The notes: a model not told the origin generated them from the letters alone. Counted from the first letter of the stretch, positions 8,518-17,851 are shown. The stretch is DNA of 32,048 bases from Sulfurimicrobium sp. (GCA_030690835.1 JAUYFW010000072.1:1-32048); one strand, 5' to 3'. Numbers and translations: made by a program.

Positions 8518-8562
8518 GTTTTTTAACACTTACCTATATGCGGCAATAGCGTGAACACCAGC

Positions 8563-9417
8563 ATGGAAGGACAAATCATTGCCGCCTATGGCCGCCAGTT
8601 CACGGTAGAACTGCCGGACGGAGTGCATGTCACCTGCGTCACGCGGGGGAAAAAAAGCGGGGCGGCCTGTGGCGACCGGGTGCGAATTGCCCTCACTTCG
8701 CCCAATCAGGGCGTCATCGAAGCCATCCTTCCGCGCCAGTCCCTGCTCTATCGCTCCGACGCGTTCCGGGAAAAAATCATTGCCGCCAATGTCACGCAAA
8801 TCATCATTGTGCTGGCAGCCGTGCCGAGCTTCTACGAAGACCTGGTAAATCGCTGCCTGGTGGCTGCGGAAGCCGCCAGGATCAAGGCACTGATCGTGCT
8901 CAACAAGGCCGATCTGGTTGCCGAGACGGCCCGTGCCATGGAGACGCTGCAACCTTACCGGAATCTCGGCTACCCATTGTTGACCCTCTGTGCCCACCGC
9001 GACATCGAGCCATTGCGGCCCTTCCTGCAAGGCGAAACCAGCGTGCTGGTGGGACAATCCGGCATGGGGAAATCGAGCATCATCAATGGCCTGTTTCCCG
9101 GCATTAATTTGGAAACACGCGAAATATCCAAAACGCTGGATTCCGGCAAACACACCACCACTTTTGCCAAGATCTACCACCTAGACCCCGACAGCCACAT
9201 CATCGATTCCCCCGGTTTGCAGGAGTTCGGCTTGCATCATCTCAAGGCCGAGGAAATCGACCACGCCTTCATCGAGTTCCGCCCCTACCTCGGGCAATGC
9301 AAGTTCAACAACTGCCATCATCGCTCGGAACCCGGCTGCGCCGTGCTCGCAGCCGTGGCGGCAGGCAGCATCCATCGACGACGCCTGGCGGCTTATCAGA
9401 AGCTGGTCAGCGCCTGA
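8563..9417 (+). CDS. rsgA: Ribosome small-subunit-dependent GTPase A
   Basis: A circularly permuted GTPase that acts in late 30S subunit maturation. The order of motifs proves the permutation: G4 NKAD (114-117) comes before G1 GQSGMGKSS (164-172) and G3 DSPG (215-218). The N-terminal OB domain contains GQIIAAYGRQFTVELPDG and TRGKKSGAACGDRV. The C-terminal zinc site is C246, C251, H253 and C259 in GQCKFNNCHHRSEPGC. The track starts at a GTG (8551); I prefer the ATG at 8563 because homology begins with MEGQIIAAYG, but neither start has a clear ribosome-binding site. The last 11 bases overlap, tail to tail, the P-type ATPase gene. Confidence 0.95.
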   Translation: MEGQIIAAYGRQFTVELPDGVHVTCVTRGKKSGAACGDRVRIALTSPNQGVIEAILPRQSLLYRSDAFREKIIAANVTQIIIVLAAVPSFYEDLVNRCLVAAEAARIKALIVLNKADLVAETARAMETLQPYRNLGYPLLTLCAHRDIEPLRPFLQGETSVLVGQSGMGKSSIINGLFPGINLETREISKTLDSGKHTTTFAKIYHLDPDSHIIDSPGLQEFGLHHLKAEEIDHAFIEFRPYLGQCKFNNCHHRSEPGCAVLAAVAAGSIHRRRLAAYQKLVSA

Positions 9418-12052
9418 CCCACCATTTCCTCAGTTCTTCCAGCAGCAGCATGACCAAGGCCATGGGAATCAGCAATAGCCACACTTCCCGCGCAACCGGC
9501 AACGTGCCAAACAGCGCATTGCCCCACGGGGTATAGTCGATCAGCAGGATCAGGGTAATTTCCGCCGCCACGCCGGCGAGGATCAGGCGGTTGTCCAGCA
9601 GATTCCGGGAAAATACCGAATCGCGGTCGCTACGACAAATGAATACGTTGACGACCTGCATCACGATAATCGCGCTCAAGGTGGCGGCAGTTGCCTGGAG
9701 ATAAAGTGCGTCATGCGGCGGCAATTCCGTGCCGTACTGCCATCCTCCGCCATGCAGCACCCAGAAGAAGGCAGCCAGCGCTGCCGCTGCTTCCAGAACG
9801 CCGAGAAACAGGTAGGCGCGCAGCAGCAAGGCACCGTTGAGCAGCCGTTCTCCCCGCGCCCGGGGCGGCTTCTGCATGACGCCAGGGTGGGGCTTCTCGG
9901 TACCCAGGCCAAGGGCCGGCAGCATGTCGGTACCCAGATCCACGGCAAGAATCTGGATCACGGTCAGCGGCAGGGGTATCTTGAACAGGACAAAGGCAAG
10001 ATAAGGCACAATTTCCGGAATATTGGAGGTGAGGATGTAGGTGAGAAATTTGCGGATGTTGTCGTAAACCGCCCGCCCCTCCTCGATCGCCGCCACGATG
10101 CTGGCGAAGTTGTCGTCGAGCAGGATCATATCCGCAGCCTCCTTCGCCACATCGGTACCGGCAATGCCCATGGCGATGCCGATATCGGCCTTCTTCAGTG
10201 CCGGCGCATCGTTCACGCCATCCCCGGTCACCGCGACGATATGGCCTTTTTTCTGCAGCGCGAGGACGATGCGCATTTTCTGGTCGGCCTTGAGACGGGC
10301 GAAGATGATCTCTGGCGCATCGAGTTTGAGCTGCAACTGGTCTGCGGAAAGGTGCTGCATGTCATCGCCCGTCACCACCAGCGGCGCGGCGCACAGGCCG
10401 ATTTCGCGCGCGATGGCCACGGCGGTATGAGGATGGTCGCCAGTGACGATAATCACCTTGATTCCCGCTGCGTGGCATTTTCGGACGGCTTCGGCCACCT
10501 CGGCGCGCGGCGGATCTTCCAGTCCCACCAGACCGCTCAGCGTCAGGCCGCTTTCCAGCTGCCCGCGGAGCTCGCCCTCCGCCACCTTGCGCGAGGCGAA
10601 GGCCAGCACCCGCAGGCCCTGCCCGGCCAGTTCCTGTTCGGCGCGCAGCATGCTTTCCCGCGCCTCCGCGCCAAGCGCCACAATGCCGCCCTCGGTCTCA
10701 ATGTGGGCGCATAGCGGCATGACTGTCTGCAGCGCGCCCTTGGTGTAAAGCACCTGCTCGCTGGCAGTCCGGTGTAGCGTGGACATGCGCTTGCGCTCGG
10801 CGTCGAAAGGCACTTCGTCCACGGCCGGCAGATCCGGCCACTCGCCTCGCGCGTTGTCCGCCATGCCCACCAACGCCACCTCCATCGGATCGCCCAGCCA
10901 GGTGCCGTCATCCTTGCGCTTCAGCATGTGGCAATAACGCGCTGCGGCGAGGAGCTCGGCGTACAGATGCGCCTGTTGCAGCAAATCCTGGGGGGTCTTG
11001 TAAACTCCGTTGACAAAGAGCTGCTTTACTTCCATCCGGTTGAGCGTCAGGGTGCCGGTTTTGTCGGTACAGATGACCGTCGCCGAGCCCAGCGTCTCCA
11101 CCGACGGCAAATGGCGTACCAGTGCGTTGCGCTTGGCCATGCGCTGGGTCGCCATGGCCAGCGAGAGGGTCACCGTGGGCAACAGGCCTTCCGGTACGTT
11201 GGCGACGATAATCCCGATGGCGAAAATGAAATTTTCCCAAAAGGACAAGCCCATCGCCTGGCCGATAAAGAAAAAAAGGACCCCCAGCCCGATCGACAGG
11301 GCCGCCACCAGATGGGAGAGGTGGACGATTTCGCGCTGCAAGGGCGAAAGACGCTCGCTTGGCGCCTGGGTAAGGTGGGCAATTTTGCCGAATTCGGTAT
11401 TCATGCCGGTAGTGAACACCACCGCCTTGCCTTCTCCGGCCACCACGGAAGTACCCGCCAGCAGCATATTGTTGCTGTGCAGCAACTCTTCCACGCTGCT
11501 GGGACTGGCATTGCACGCCCTGGGACGGGACTCTCCGGTGACCGTGGCGGTGTTGACGCGCAGGTCATAGGCCTCGATCACGCGACAATCGGCGGGCACG
11601 TTGTCGCCTTCCTGCAACAGGACCAGATCCCCCGGCACCAGTCGTGCCGCTTCGACCTGCTCCACGCCTCCGCCCCGCATCACCTTGACTTGGCGCGGTA
11701 GCAGCTTGAGCAGCGCCGACAAGGCACGTTCGGCGCGGTATTCCTGCCAGAAGGAAAACAGCCCGTTGATCAGGATCACGCCGAGGATGGCATAGCCCAG
11801 CATTGCCATCCCCTGCCCCGGTGCGCGCCATTCCGCGACAAAAGCCAGGGCGGCGGCGAACCACAGGATCAGGGCAAAAAAGTGGGTAAAACCCTTGAGG
11901 AACTTGAGCCAGAGGGGCTCAAGCGGCAGAGACTCGACCTGATTGGGGCCGAACTCCAGCAAACGGCGCGCGGCTTCCGCCACGGCGAGTCCGTCCGGCC
12001 CACTATGCAGGCTGGCGAGCGCCTCTTCCGCGGTCAAGTGATGGATTTTCAT
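9407..12052 (-). CDS. Type IIC-like (Na,K-ATPase-like) P-type cation pump
   Basis: An 881 aa ATP-driven cation pump of the inner membrane. The actuator domain has TGES (172-175). The phosphorylated Asp is D330 in CTDKTGTLTLNRM. The nucleotide domain keeps YTKGA, and the hinge keeps TGDHPHTA and GDGVNDAPALKKADIGIAMG. About ten membrane segments are seen. The membrane core resembles animal Na,K-ATPase rather than SERCA: M4 ANVPEGLLPTVTLSLAMATQRMAKRNALV, M5-M6 TSNIPEIVPYLAFVLFKIPLPL and ILAVDLGTDMLPALGL, and M8-M10 IVMQVVNVFICRSDRDSVF through LEELRKWWVRR. The Glu of M4 (E288), Asn and Glu of M5 and both Asp of M6 are kept; the M8 Asp of Na,K-ATPase is Asn here. No beta-subunit gene is adjacent. 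The ion (Na+, K+ or H+) is inferred only at class level. Confidence 0.92.
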   Translation of the reverse strand: MKIHHLTAEEALASLHSGPDGLAVAEAARRLLEFGPNQVESLPLEPLWLKFLKGFTHFFALILWFAAALAFVAEWRAPGQGMAMLGYAILGVILINGLFSFWQEYRAERALSALLKLLPRQVKVMRGGGVEQVEAARLVPGDLVLLQEGDNVPADCRVIEAYDLRVNTATVTGESRPRACNASPSSVEELLHSNNMLLAGTSVVAGEGKAVVFTTGMNTEFGKIAHLTQAPSERLSPLQREIVHLSHLVAALSIGLGVLFFFIGQAMGLSFWENFIFAIGIIVANVPEGLLPTVTLSLAMATQRMAKRNALVRHLPSVETLGSATVICTDKTGTLTLNRMEVKQLFVNGVYKTPQDLLQQAHLYAELLAAARYCHMLKRKDDGTWLGDPMEVALVGMADNARGEWPDLPAVDEVPFDAERKRMSTLHRTASEQVLYTKGALQTVMPLCAHIETEGGIVALGAEARESMLRAEQELAGQGLRVLAFASRKVAEGELRGQLESGLTLSGLVGLEDPPRAEVAEAVRKCHAAGIKVIIVTGDHPHTAVAIAREIGLCAAPLVVTGDDMQHLSADQLQLKLDAPEIIFARLKADQKMRIVLALQKKGHIVAVTGDGVNDAPALKKADIGIAMGIAGTDVAKEAADMILLDDNFASIVAAIEEGRAVYDNIRKFLTYILTSNIPEIVPYLAFVLFKIPLPLTVIQILAVDLGTDMLPALGLGTEKPHPGVMQKPPRARGERLLNGALLLRAYLFLGVLEAAAALAAFFWVLHGGGWQYGTELPPHDALYLQATAATLSAIIVMQVVNVFICRSDRDSVFSRNLLDNRLILAGVAAEITLILLIDYTPWGNALFGTLPVAREVWLLLIPMALVMLLLEELRKWWVRR

Positions 12053-12108
12053 CGCCGCCGATACGCCGGAAACTTACCGGATTCGCCAAGGGTGGACCCA
12101 AGGCCGAA

Positions 12109-12122
12109 CCCGGCTTGCCGGG
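12109..12122. other. Short perfect hairpin between mucD and the ATPase gene
   Basis: CCCGGC TT GCCGGG directly follows the mucD stop codon on the minus strand, within the 74-base gap. It lacks a T-run, so it is not a classic terminator; it could protect the mRNA 3' end or assist termination. Confidence 0.35.
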
Positions 12123-12126
12123 AAAG

Positions 12127-13527
12127 TTAAGGTTTGTTGCCGTTAATGCGGATGGTCACGAACATCGAACGGTCGCCACGCAAAATGCGCAAGGCAACGA
12201 CTTGCCCCGGGCCATACTGGTTCAACAGCTCCGCAAATTGCTGCAAACCCTTCACGTCCTGGTTGTTCACCGACAGAATGATGTCGCCGCTGATCACGCC
12301 CGCCTGTGCCGCGGCGCCTTCCGCGTCTTCCACCAACAGGCCGTTGCTGATTTTGAGTTCTTTCTTCTGTACATCGCCAAGTTCACTCAAGCTTAATCCA
12401 AGTTTGCCGGTAGCCTTGCCGAGTTTGGCGGAACGCCCCCCACCCTTCTCACCCGGCAGTTCGCCCACGATCAGCGCGACATCCTTGCTTGCCCCTTTGC
12501 GCCACACCTGAAGCAGCACGCGTTTACCCGGCTTGACTGCAGCGACGAGTCTGGGCAGTTCGCTGGAACTCTCGACCGTTTTGCCGTCGAACTTGAGCAC
12601 CACATCGCTCGCCACGAGTCCCGCCTTGTCCGCCGGACTGCCTTTTTCCACGTTGGCGATCAATGCCCCCATGGGCCGGCTCAGCCCGAACGATTCCGCC
12701 AGTTCCCTGGTCACCTCCTGGATCATCACGCCCAGCCAGCCGCGGTTGACCTTGCCACCGGCGCGCAACTGGTCACTGATGTCGATCGCCACGTCGATGG
12801 GGATGGCGAAGGACAATCCCATGTATCCGCCGGTGCGGCTCAGGATTTGGGAATTGATGCCGACCACTTCGCCTTTCATGTTGAATAGCGGACCACCTGA
12901 GTTGCCGGGGTTGATCGCCACATCGGTCTGAATGAAGGGCACATAATTTTCCTGCGGCAACGAACGCCCCTTGGCGCTGACGATGCCGGCAGTGATGCTG
13001 TTATCGAAGCCAAAAGGCGAACCGATCGCCGCCACCCATTCGCCCACCTTGAGCTGATCCGGCTTGCCGATCATCACCCTGGGCAAATTGCTCGCCTCGA
13101 TCTTGATCAGAGCCACGTCGGTCCTGCGATCGCTGCCGATGACCTTGGCGGGAAATTCACGCTTATCGGTGAAGCGCACAGTGACCTCATCCGCCGCATC
13201 CACCACGTGGGCATTGGTCAGGATATAACCGTCCGCGCTGATGATGAAACCGGAACCCAGGGAACGCGACTGAAATTCGCGCGGCCCCTTCTGCCCCTTG
13301 CCCGGCGGCATGAAACGGCGGAAGAAATCGAACATCGGATCGTCTTCCGACAAATGGGGATTCTGGGGAAGGACGCTCTCGTTACGCACGGTCTGTGTGG
13401 TGCTGATATTGACGACCGAAGCGCCGTGTTTTTCCGCCAGTTCGCTGAAATCGGGCAAATCCCTGGCGTAGGAAAAAGCAGTCAAGGATACAAAAAGCGC
13501 AAAAAAGGCGAATAAACGTTTCATCAT
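12127..13527 (-). CDS. mucD: Periplasmic Do-type serine protease/chaperone (DegP/MucD)
   Basis: A trypsin-like protease of the HtrA/Deg family that removes misfolded envelope proteins. The 466 aa protein has a signal peptide (MMKRLFAFFALFVSLTAFSYA), then the protease domain with catalytic triad H107 (LTNAHVVD), D137 (RRTDVALIK) and S210 (NPGNSGGPL), then two PDZ domains (roughly residues 255-345 and 370-460). It is the last gene of the sigma-E operon, as in the algU-mucABCD arrangement. ATG codons at 13527 and 13524 both lie after AGGAGGT; the reading frame overlaps the rseC stop, so the two are translationally coupled. A separate membrane-anchored DegS-type site-1 protease is not present in this window. 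Confidence 0.94.
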   Translation of the reverse strand: MMKRLFAFFALFVSLTAFSYARDLPDFSELAEKHGASVVNISTTQTVRNESVLPQNPHLSEDDPMFDFFRRFMPPGKGQKGPREFQSRSLGSGFIISADGYILTNAHVVDAADEVTVRFTDKREFPAKVIGSDRRTDVALIKIEASNLPRVMIGKPDQLKVGEWVAAIGSPFGFDNSITAGIVSAKGRSLPQENYVPFIQTDVAINPGNSGGPLFNMKGEVVGINSQILSRTGGYMGLSFAIPIDVAIDISDQLRAGGKVNRGWLGVMIQEVTRELAESFGLSRPMGALIANVEKGSPADKAGLVASDVVLKFDGKTVESSSELPRLVAAVKPGKRVLLQVWRKGASKDVALIVGELPGEKGGGRSAKLGKATGKLGLSLSELGDVQKKELKISNGLLVEDAEGAAAQAGVISGDIILSVNNQDVKGLQQFAELLNQYGPGQVVALRILRGDRSMFVTIRINGNKP

Positions 13528-14000
13528 TCATGACCTCCTGCAAATTTGACAAAGTTTTGAGAAAAGACCCGCCGCAGGACGACCGGCTGGAACTGGCTAT
13601 TCGTTCCCGCACCGGCGCTAATCAATTTCAAGGCCACAAAACCCACAACCAGCCCGACGAGCACCCCGCCAACGGCATAAGCGTCCTGTAAGCGAGCCGG
13701 CGCCAGCCACCCGCCCAAAATCGCGCCCGTCAGCAGGAACGCCAGCGGCAACAGATACACCAGCAGCGAACTCTTGAGCAGCGCCGCTTCTTCCATACCG
13801 ATCACCACGCGCTCACCCAGCGCCGCGTCAATCGGATTGAGCACCTTGAATGATGAGGTTTTGCTGCCCAGCAACTGGCTCAGGGTGGACGTGCCGCAGC
13901 CTTCCTTGCCGCTGCAACTGCCACACGCCGAGGCACGCGAGGTTTCCACGAACACGCCCTCCTGCCCGATTTTTACGATCACACCTTCTGCTTCCAACAT
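13524..14000 (-). CDS. rseC: Sigma-E factor regulator RseC/MucC family
   Basis: A 158 aa inner-membrane protein with the family's cysteine-rich N-terminal cytoplasmic part, CGSCSGKEGCG (C26, C29, C35), which suggests metal or Fe-S binding. Two membrane helices follow (LLKSSLLVYLLPLAFLLTGAILGGWL and AVGGVLVGLVVGFVALKLI). RseC is described as a positive modulator of sigma-E activity, with related members helping reduce SoxR or flavin-electron-transfer complexes. It sits third after the anti-sigma pair, 15 bases downstream of rseB. Its end overlaps the start of mucD by 4 bases. Confidence 0.92.
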   Translation of the reverse strand: MLEAEGVIVKIGQEGVFVETSRASACGSCSGKEGCGTSTLSQLLGSKTSSFKVLNPIDAALGERVVIGMEEAALLKSSLLVYLLPLAFLLTGAILGGWLAPARLQDAYAVGGVLVGLVVGFVALKLISAGAGTNSQFQPVVLRRVFSQNFVKFAGGHE

Positions 14001-14015
14001 TTGAAATCCCGCCTA

Positions 14016-14972
14016 TTATTTTGCGATAAAAGACACCGAATTGCCGATCTGCGTCACGGTCGCCGCCGGCACCTCGCCCAGCACCGTCACCTGATATTCG
14101 CCGACAGGCCTGGTATAAACGTTGATGGCGCCCTGACTGGAAAGGCCGGACACGGGTTTCAGGATTCCCGCCAGAGGCTCGATGAAGATGGATACCGCCG
14201 CCAGTTGATCGGAAAATACCATATGATTCGTGGGGAATTTTTTGCCCGGAAAGGCGCGTTTCAACGCCATGATTTTCTTGAATCCGGCCGGCGGCGATTT
14301 GACCACCCAGCCGGGATCGACCTGTGCTTCCCTGGCTTGCATGCTCACCGGTTGCTTGACAGCATATTTCGACTTCAACTGCTCGGGATCGATGTTGCCG
14401 CCGATGCTGGCCTGGGTAAAGAAAAATTGATCCACCACTTCATTTTTCTCATTCAGGGTGCTGGCCTTGAGCAGCAGGCCGCTGGCGCTGTCGGCGCACA
14501 AGCGGTGTCCATACCGGTAGATATCGCGTGGCTCCAGCATGACATTCTGACAATCGTATCCGGCCACGCGCTCCATGCCACCCAGTTTGATCGCGTAGAT
14601 TTCGCCGATACCCGACAACTGCTCGGGCAAAAGGGCCGGAAAACTCTTGTGCGCCTTGCGCCTTTCCACGATCACGGCCTTGTTTTCCAGCATGTAACAG
14701 ACCACTTCATCGTTGTCGCGGATAATCTCGCGCGGCGGACCATCCAGCACTTCGAGCTTTTCATGCTCGCCGCTCGCGTCCGAGAGGTGGACGATGCGTG
14801 AAGTTTTCATGTAACCGTCGCGCCGATAAACGAAAGTACCGCTGTAATTGATGCGGTGAGCAGCGGAAGCCATCTTTTGCAGCCAGGCAGAGGCGTCCCC
14901 CTCAGCCTTCTCAGCCAGGGCGAAGCCTGGCAAAAACATCAGGATCAGCAATACATGGCGCGTCTTTCTCAT
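14016..14972 (-). CDS. rseB: Periplasmic sigma-E regulator RseB/MucB
   Basis: Binds the periplasmic part of the anti-sigma factor RseA and shields it from site-1 proteolysis; it lets go when it senses mislocalised lipoprotein or lipopolysaccharide. The 318 aa product has a signal peptide (MRKTRHVLLILMFLPGFALA) followed by the LolA-like N-terminal domain (WLQKMASAAHRINYSGTFVYRRDGYMKTSRIVH) and the smaller C-terminal domain (from about VDPGWVVKSPPAGF to the end). Its ATG overlaps the rseA stop in an ATGA junction, so the partners are made together. Confidence 0.94.
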   Translation of the reverse strand: MRKTRHVLLILMFLPGFALAEKAEGDASAWLQKMASAAHRINYSGTFVYRRDGYMKTSRIVHLSDASGEHEKLEVLDGPPREIIRDNDEVVCYMLENKAVIVERRKAHKSFPALLPEQLSGIGEIYAIKLGGMERVAGYDCQNVMLEPRDIYRYGHRLCADSASGLLLKASTLNEKNEVVDQFFFTQASIGGNIDPEQLKSKYAVKQPVSMQAREAQVDPGWVVKSPPAGFKKIMALKRAFPGKKFPTNHMVFSDQLAAVSIFIEPLAGILKPVSGLSSQGAINVYTRPVGEYQVTVLGEVPAATVTQIGNSVSFIAK

Positions 14973-15466
14973 CGGGCGTTGACCTCACGGATTTCAGAAA
15001 CCGTGCGGATATATGGCGTCATGCCCTGCATGGCTACACCGGGCGAGTATTCCTGATGCGCGAGCAGGTAGGGATTGACGTCGGCGCTGGCGAGTTCCAC
15101 TGGCGCTGCTTTTGCCAGAGTCATCTCGGTGGGCGCATGCACCGCGCCCGTTTGCAATACGGCCCAAACCACCAGCCCCACCGCCGTGACGGAAGCAGCG
15201 GCTGACAAGGCTATGGTGCGCGGGCTGCGCTTGGGCAGACGATGAGGTGCCAGCACGGTCGGCTCTTCCGCCAGACTCGCACTGAAACGCCCCATGAAGC
15301 CGTCGGAAACAGAAGAAGTGTCGCGCAAGACATCGCCAATCAGATGGTAGGCGTGCCACTCGCGTTGCGCTTCCGAATCCTGCAATGCGCCGAAGAAACG
15401 TTGCACTTCCGCATCGTCCAGTTCGCCATCCATCATCTGTGAAATTTGCTCATTCATCCTTACCAT
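14969..15466 (-). CDS. rseA: Anti-sigma-E factor RseA/MucA
   Basis: A 165 aa single-span inner-membrane protein that holds RpoE inactive. The track ORF begins at 15562, inside rpoE. The start at 15466 (MVRMNEQIS) is chosen because AAGGAGACAAGAG lies seven bases before it; ATG 15457 has no correctly spaced site. The N-terminal cytoplasmic domain (QISQMMDGELDDAEVQRFFGALQ through WHAYHLIGDVLRD) is the sigma-binding fold; the membrane helix is about residues 78-100 (IALSAAASVTAVGLVVWAVLQTG). The periplasmic tail is where site-1 cleavage and RseB binding would occur, and RseP, encoded 7.5 kb away, would cut within the membrane. The start overlaps the rpoE end by 7 bases. Confidence 0.92.
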   Translation of the reverse strand: MVRMNEQISQMMDGELDDAEVQRFFGALQDSEAQREWHAYHLIGDVLRDTSSVSDGFMGRFSASLAEEPTVLAPHRLPKRSPRTIALSAAASVTAVGLVVWAVLQTGAVHAPTEMTLAKAAPVELASADVNPYLLAHQEYSPGVAMQGMTPYIRTVSEIREVNAR

Positions 15467-16059
15467 CTCTTGTCTCCTTGCGTATCCAGCAGCGGCCGCA
15501 GTTTTTCCGAAATCGCATCGCGCGCACGAAAAATACGCGAACGCACCGTACCAATTGGGCAATTCATGACCTGCGCGATATCCTCGTAACTTAAACCTTC
15601 GATCTCACGCAGGGTAATCGCGGTTCTTAACTCTTCTGGCAAGGCGTCCACTGCGGAGTTCACCGTTTCGGCAATTTGTTTGCTCATCAATGCATTTTCC
15701 GGCGTATTGATGTCGCGCAACTCGTCGCCGCCCTCAAAGCCCTCGGCCTCTTCATTGTCGTATATGGTTACGGTCGGCGCGCGCCGCCCCTGCGCCACCA
15801 GGTAATTCTTGGCGGTATTGATGCCAATACGATATAGCCAGGTATAAAACGCGCTCTCGCCCCGGAATGAAGGCAAGGCGCGGTAAGCCTTGATAAAGGC
15901 TTCCTGCGACACGTCCTCCACTTCCGCCGCATCGCGAATAAAGCGCGACAACAGCCGTGCCAGCTTGCGCTGATACTTGGCCACCAACAACTCGAAGGCG
16001 TGCTTGTCACCGCGCTGCGCACGCTCGACCAGTTGCTGGTCAATTTCCCGGTCACCCAT
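15460..16059 (-). CDS. rpoE: RNA polymerase sigma-E factor (RpoE/AlgU, ECF family)
   Basis: Directs RNA polymerase to envelope-stress genes. The 199 aa protein shows region 2 ([66 protein letters not shown]) and region 4 ([41 protein letters not shown]), with the short linker of ECF sigma factors. It heads rpoE-rseA-rseB-rseC-mucD, all tightly packed. nadB is divergent, as in many gamma- and betaproteobacteria. A sigma-E-like promoter is visible about 75-100 bases upstream, consistent with autoregulation. Confidence 0.96.
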   Translation of the reverse strand: MGDREIDQQLVERAQRGDKHAFELLVAKYQRKLARLLSRFIRDAAEVEDVSQEAFIKAYRALPSFRGESAFYTWLYRIGINTAKNYLVAQGRRAPTVTIYDNEEAEGFEGGDELRDINTPENALMSKQIAETVNSAVDALPEELRTAITLREIEGLSYEDIAQVMNCPIGTVRSRIFRARDAISEKLRPLLDTQGDKRW

Positions 16060-16134
16060 CTGGGTTCGCTCCCTGAAGCTATTTATTTTTTGTATAGCGC
16101 TTTCGCCGGACCATGCCGGTATAGACGCCTCAAC

Positions 16135-16163
16135 AAAAGACAGCAGAAGCGTGTAATTAGTTC
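16135..16163 (-). promoter_or_regulatory. Candidate sigma-E-type autoregulatory promoter of rpoE
   Basis: On the minus strand TGAACTA (GAACTA at 16163-16158) is followed after 17 bases by TCTTTT (16140-16135). This resembles the sigma-E pattern GGAACTT-(16-17)-TCTGA, with mismatches in both boxes. The predicted start, near 16128, leaves a leader of about 70 bases to rpoE. Confidence 0.35.
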
Positions 16164-16242
16164 ACGCAACATTGGGGGTTTGCGCGTAGGCGACTGGCTG
16201 CATGGTATGATTTTCCCGCTTTCATTTTGTACTGGATCGGGT

Positions 16243-17829
16243 GTGAAACAATTCGACGTGGTTATTATCGGCAGCGGACTGGCGGGCATGACGCTCGCCC
16301 TGCATCTGGCCGCGCATAAGAAAATCGGGCTGATCACCAAAAAGTCCCTGCTCGATGGCGCCAGCAGCTGGGCGCAGGGCGGTATCGCCGCCGTGCTGGG
16401 CGATGACGATTCAATCCAGTCGCATGTCCAGGACACTTTGGTCGCCGGAGCCGGCTTGTGCAGCGAATGCACGACCCGTTTCGTCGTGGAACATGGCAAA
16501 CCGGCGATCGAATGGCTGCTCCAGCAAGGCGTACAGTTCAGCCACGACGAACTGCATGCCGAGGCGCTCCACCTCACACGCGAAGGCGGCCATAGCCACC
16601 GCCGCATCGTGCATGCCGCCGATGCCACTGGAGCCGCGATACAGCAGACCCTGTCGGCACAAATCAAGGCTCACCCCAATATTACCCTGCTGGAAGAACA
16701 CATCGCCATCGACCTCATCACGGGGAAAAAACTGGGCCTCAAGGAACCGGCACTGGCCAATCGCTGCTTCGGGCTCTACGCTCTCGACAACAGTTCGGGC
16801 AAAGTGGTCACCTTTTCCGCCCAGCATGTCGCGCTGGCCACGGGCGGCGCGGGCAAGGTTTATCTCTATACCACCAACCCCGACGTCGCGGCGGGGGATG
16901 GCGTGGCCATGGGCTGGCGTGCCGGTTGCCGGGTAGCCAACATGGAATTCATCCAGTTCCATCCCACCTGCCTGTATCACCCCCACGCCAAATCCTTCCT
17001 CATCACCGAGGCGGTACGCGGTGAAGGCGGCTTGCTCAAGCTGCCCGACGGCACGCGCTTCATGCCCGATCATGACCCGCGCGCCGAATTGGCGCCGCGC
17101 GATGTAGTCGCAAGGGCGATCGACTTCGAAATGAAAAAGCGCGGCCTGGATTGCGTCTATCTCGACATTTCACACAAGCCGGAGGCATTTCTCAAGGAGC
17201 ATTTTCCCAATATCCATGCGCGCTGCATGGCACTGGGCATCGACATCACGCAGGACCCCATCCCGGTGGTTCCCGCCGCGCATTACACCTGTGGCGGCAT
17301 CATGACCGACCTGCGCGCCCGCACCGACATCCACAATCTTTATGCCGTGGGCGAGGTCGCCCATACCGGACTGCATGGCGCCAACCGGCTGGCAAGCAAT
17401 TCGCTGCTGGAATGCATCGTGTTCGCCCAGGCTGCCGCACGGGATATTCTGCAACAACCGGACAGCCCGTTACAGCCCCTGCCGGAATGGGACGAAAGCC
17501 GCGTCACCGACGCCGACGAGGAAATCATCATTTCCCACAACTGGGACGAATTGCGCCGTTTCATGTGGGATTACGTCGGTATCGTGCGCACCAGCAAACG
17601 TCTGCAGCGGGCCTTGAAACGCATCAAACTGTTGCAGGAGGAGATTGACGAGTATTACAGCAATTTCCGCGTCAGCAACGACCTGATCGAGTTGCGCAAC
17701 CTGGTGCAGACAGCCGAATTAATCGTGCACAGCGCCATGCTGCGGCACGAGAGCAGAGGCTTGCATTTCAGCCGCGATTACCCGGAACAGCTGCCGGCAG
17801 CGGAAAACACCGTGCTGGTGCCCGACTAA
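16243..17829 (+). CDS. nadB: L-aspartate oxidase
   Basis: An FAD enzyme that oxidises L-aspartate to iminoaspartate, the first step of NAD synthesis; NadA (not in the window) uses the product. The 528 aa form starting at GTG 16243 begins [20 protein letters not shown], exactly where homologs begin, so the track start at 16000, which lies opposite rpoE, is wrong. ATG 16207 is in frame and is the alternative. Visible motifs: dinucleotide fold [45 protein letters not shown], and [23 protein letters not shown]. The C-terminal helical domain ends near [11 protein letters not shown]. It converges on lpxA, with 22 bases between stops. Confidence 0.95.
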   Translation: MKQFDVVIIGSGLAGMTLALHLAAHKKIGLITKKSLLDGASSWAQGGIAAVLGDDDSIQSHVQDTLVAGAGLCSECTTRFVVEHGKPAIEWLLQQGVQFSHDELHAEALHLTREGGHSHRRIVHAADATGAAIQQTLSAQIKAHPNITLLEEHIAIDLITGKKLGLKEPALANRCFGLYALDNSSGKVVTFSAQHVALATGGAGKVYLYTTNPDVAAGDGVAMGWRAGCRVANMEFIQFHPTCLYHPHAKSFLITEAVRGEGGLLKLPDGTRFMPDHDPRAELAPRDVVARAIDFEMKKRGLDCVYLDISHKPEAFLKEHFPNIHARCMALGIDITQDPIPVVPAAHYTCGGIMTDLRARTDIHNLYAVGEVAHTGLHGANRLASNSLLECIVFAQAAARDILQQPDSPLQPLPEWDESRVTDADEEIIISHNWDELRRFMWDYVGIVRTSKRLQRALKRIKLLQEEIDEYYSNFRVSNDLIELRNLVQTAELIVHSAMLRHESRGLHFSRDYPEQLPAAENTVLVPD

Positions 17830-17831
17830 GG

Positions 17832-17851
17832 CTCGCTTCGCGAGTTTCACG
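17832..17851. repeat. CTCGC/GCGAG hairpin repeat at the lpxA stop
   Basis: CTCGC TTC GCGAG (17832-17844) fills the 22-base gap between convergent nadB and lpxA. With its flank it matches the unit after the dxr stop (24371-24393): both read CTCGCTTCGCGAG..TCA.GTTAA, with the final TTA being the complement of the stop codon. It may serve as a bidirectional mRNA-end hairpin. Confidence 0.5.

Noticed and set aside
9713-10714. 333-codon plus-strand ORF opposite the P-type ATPase
   Set aside because: Antisense to an intact ATPase domain core; no recognisable motif and no ribosome-binding site.
12109-12122. Hairpin after mucD as a rho-independent terminator
   Set aside because: Perfect stem, but no following T-run on either strand; kept only as a hairpin.
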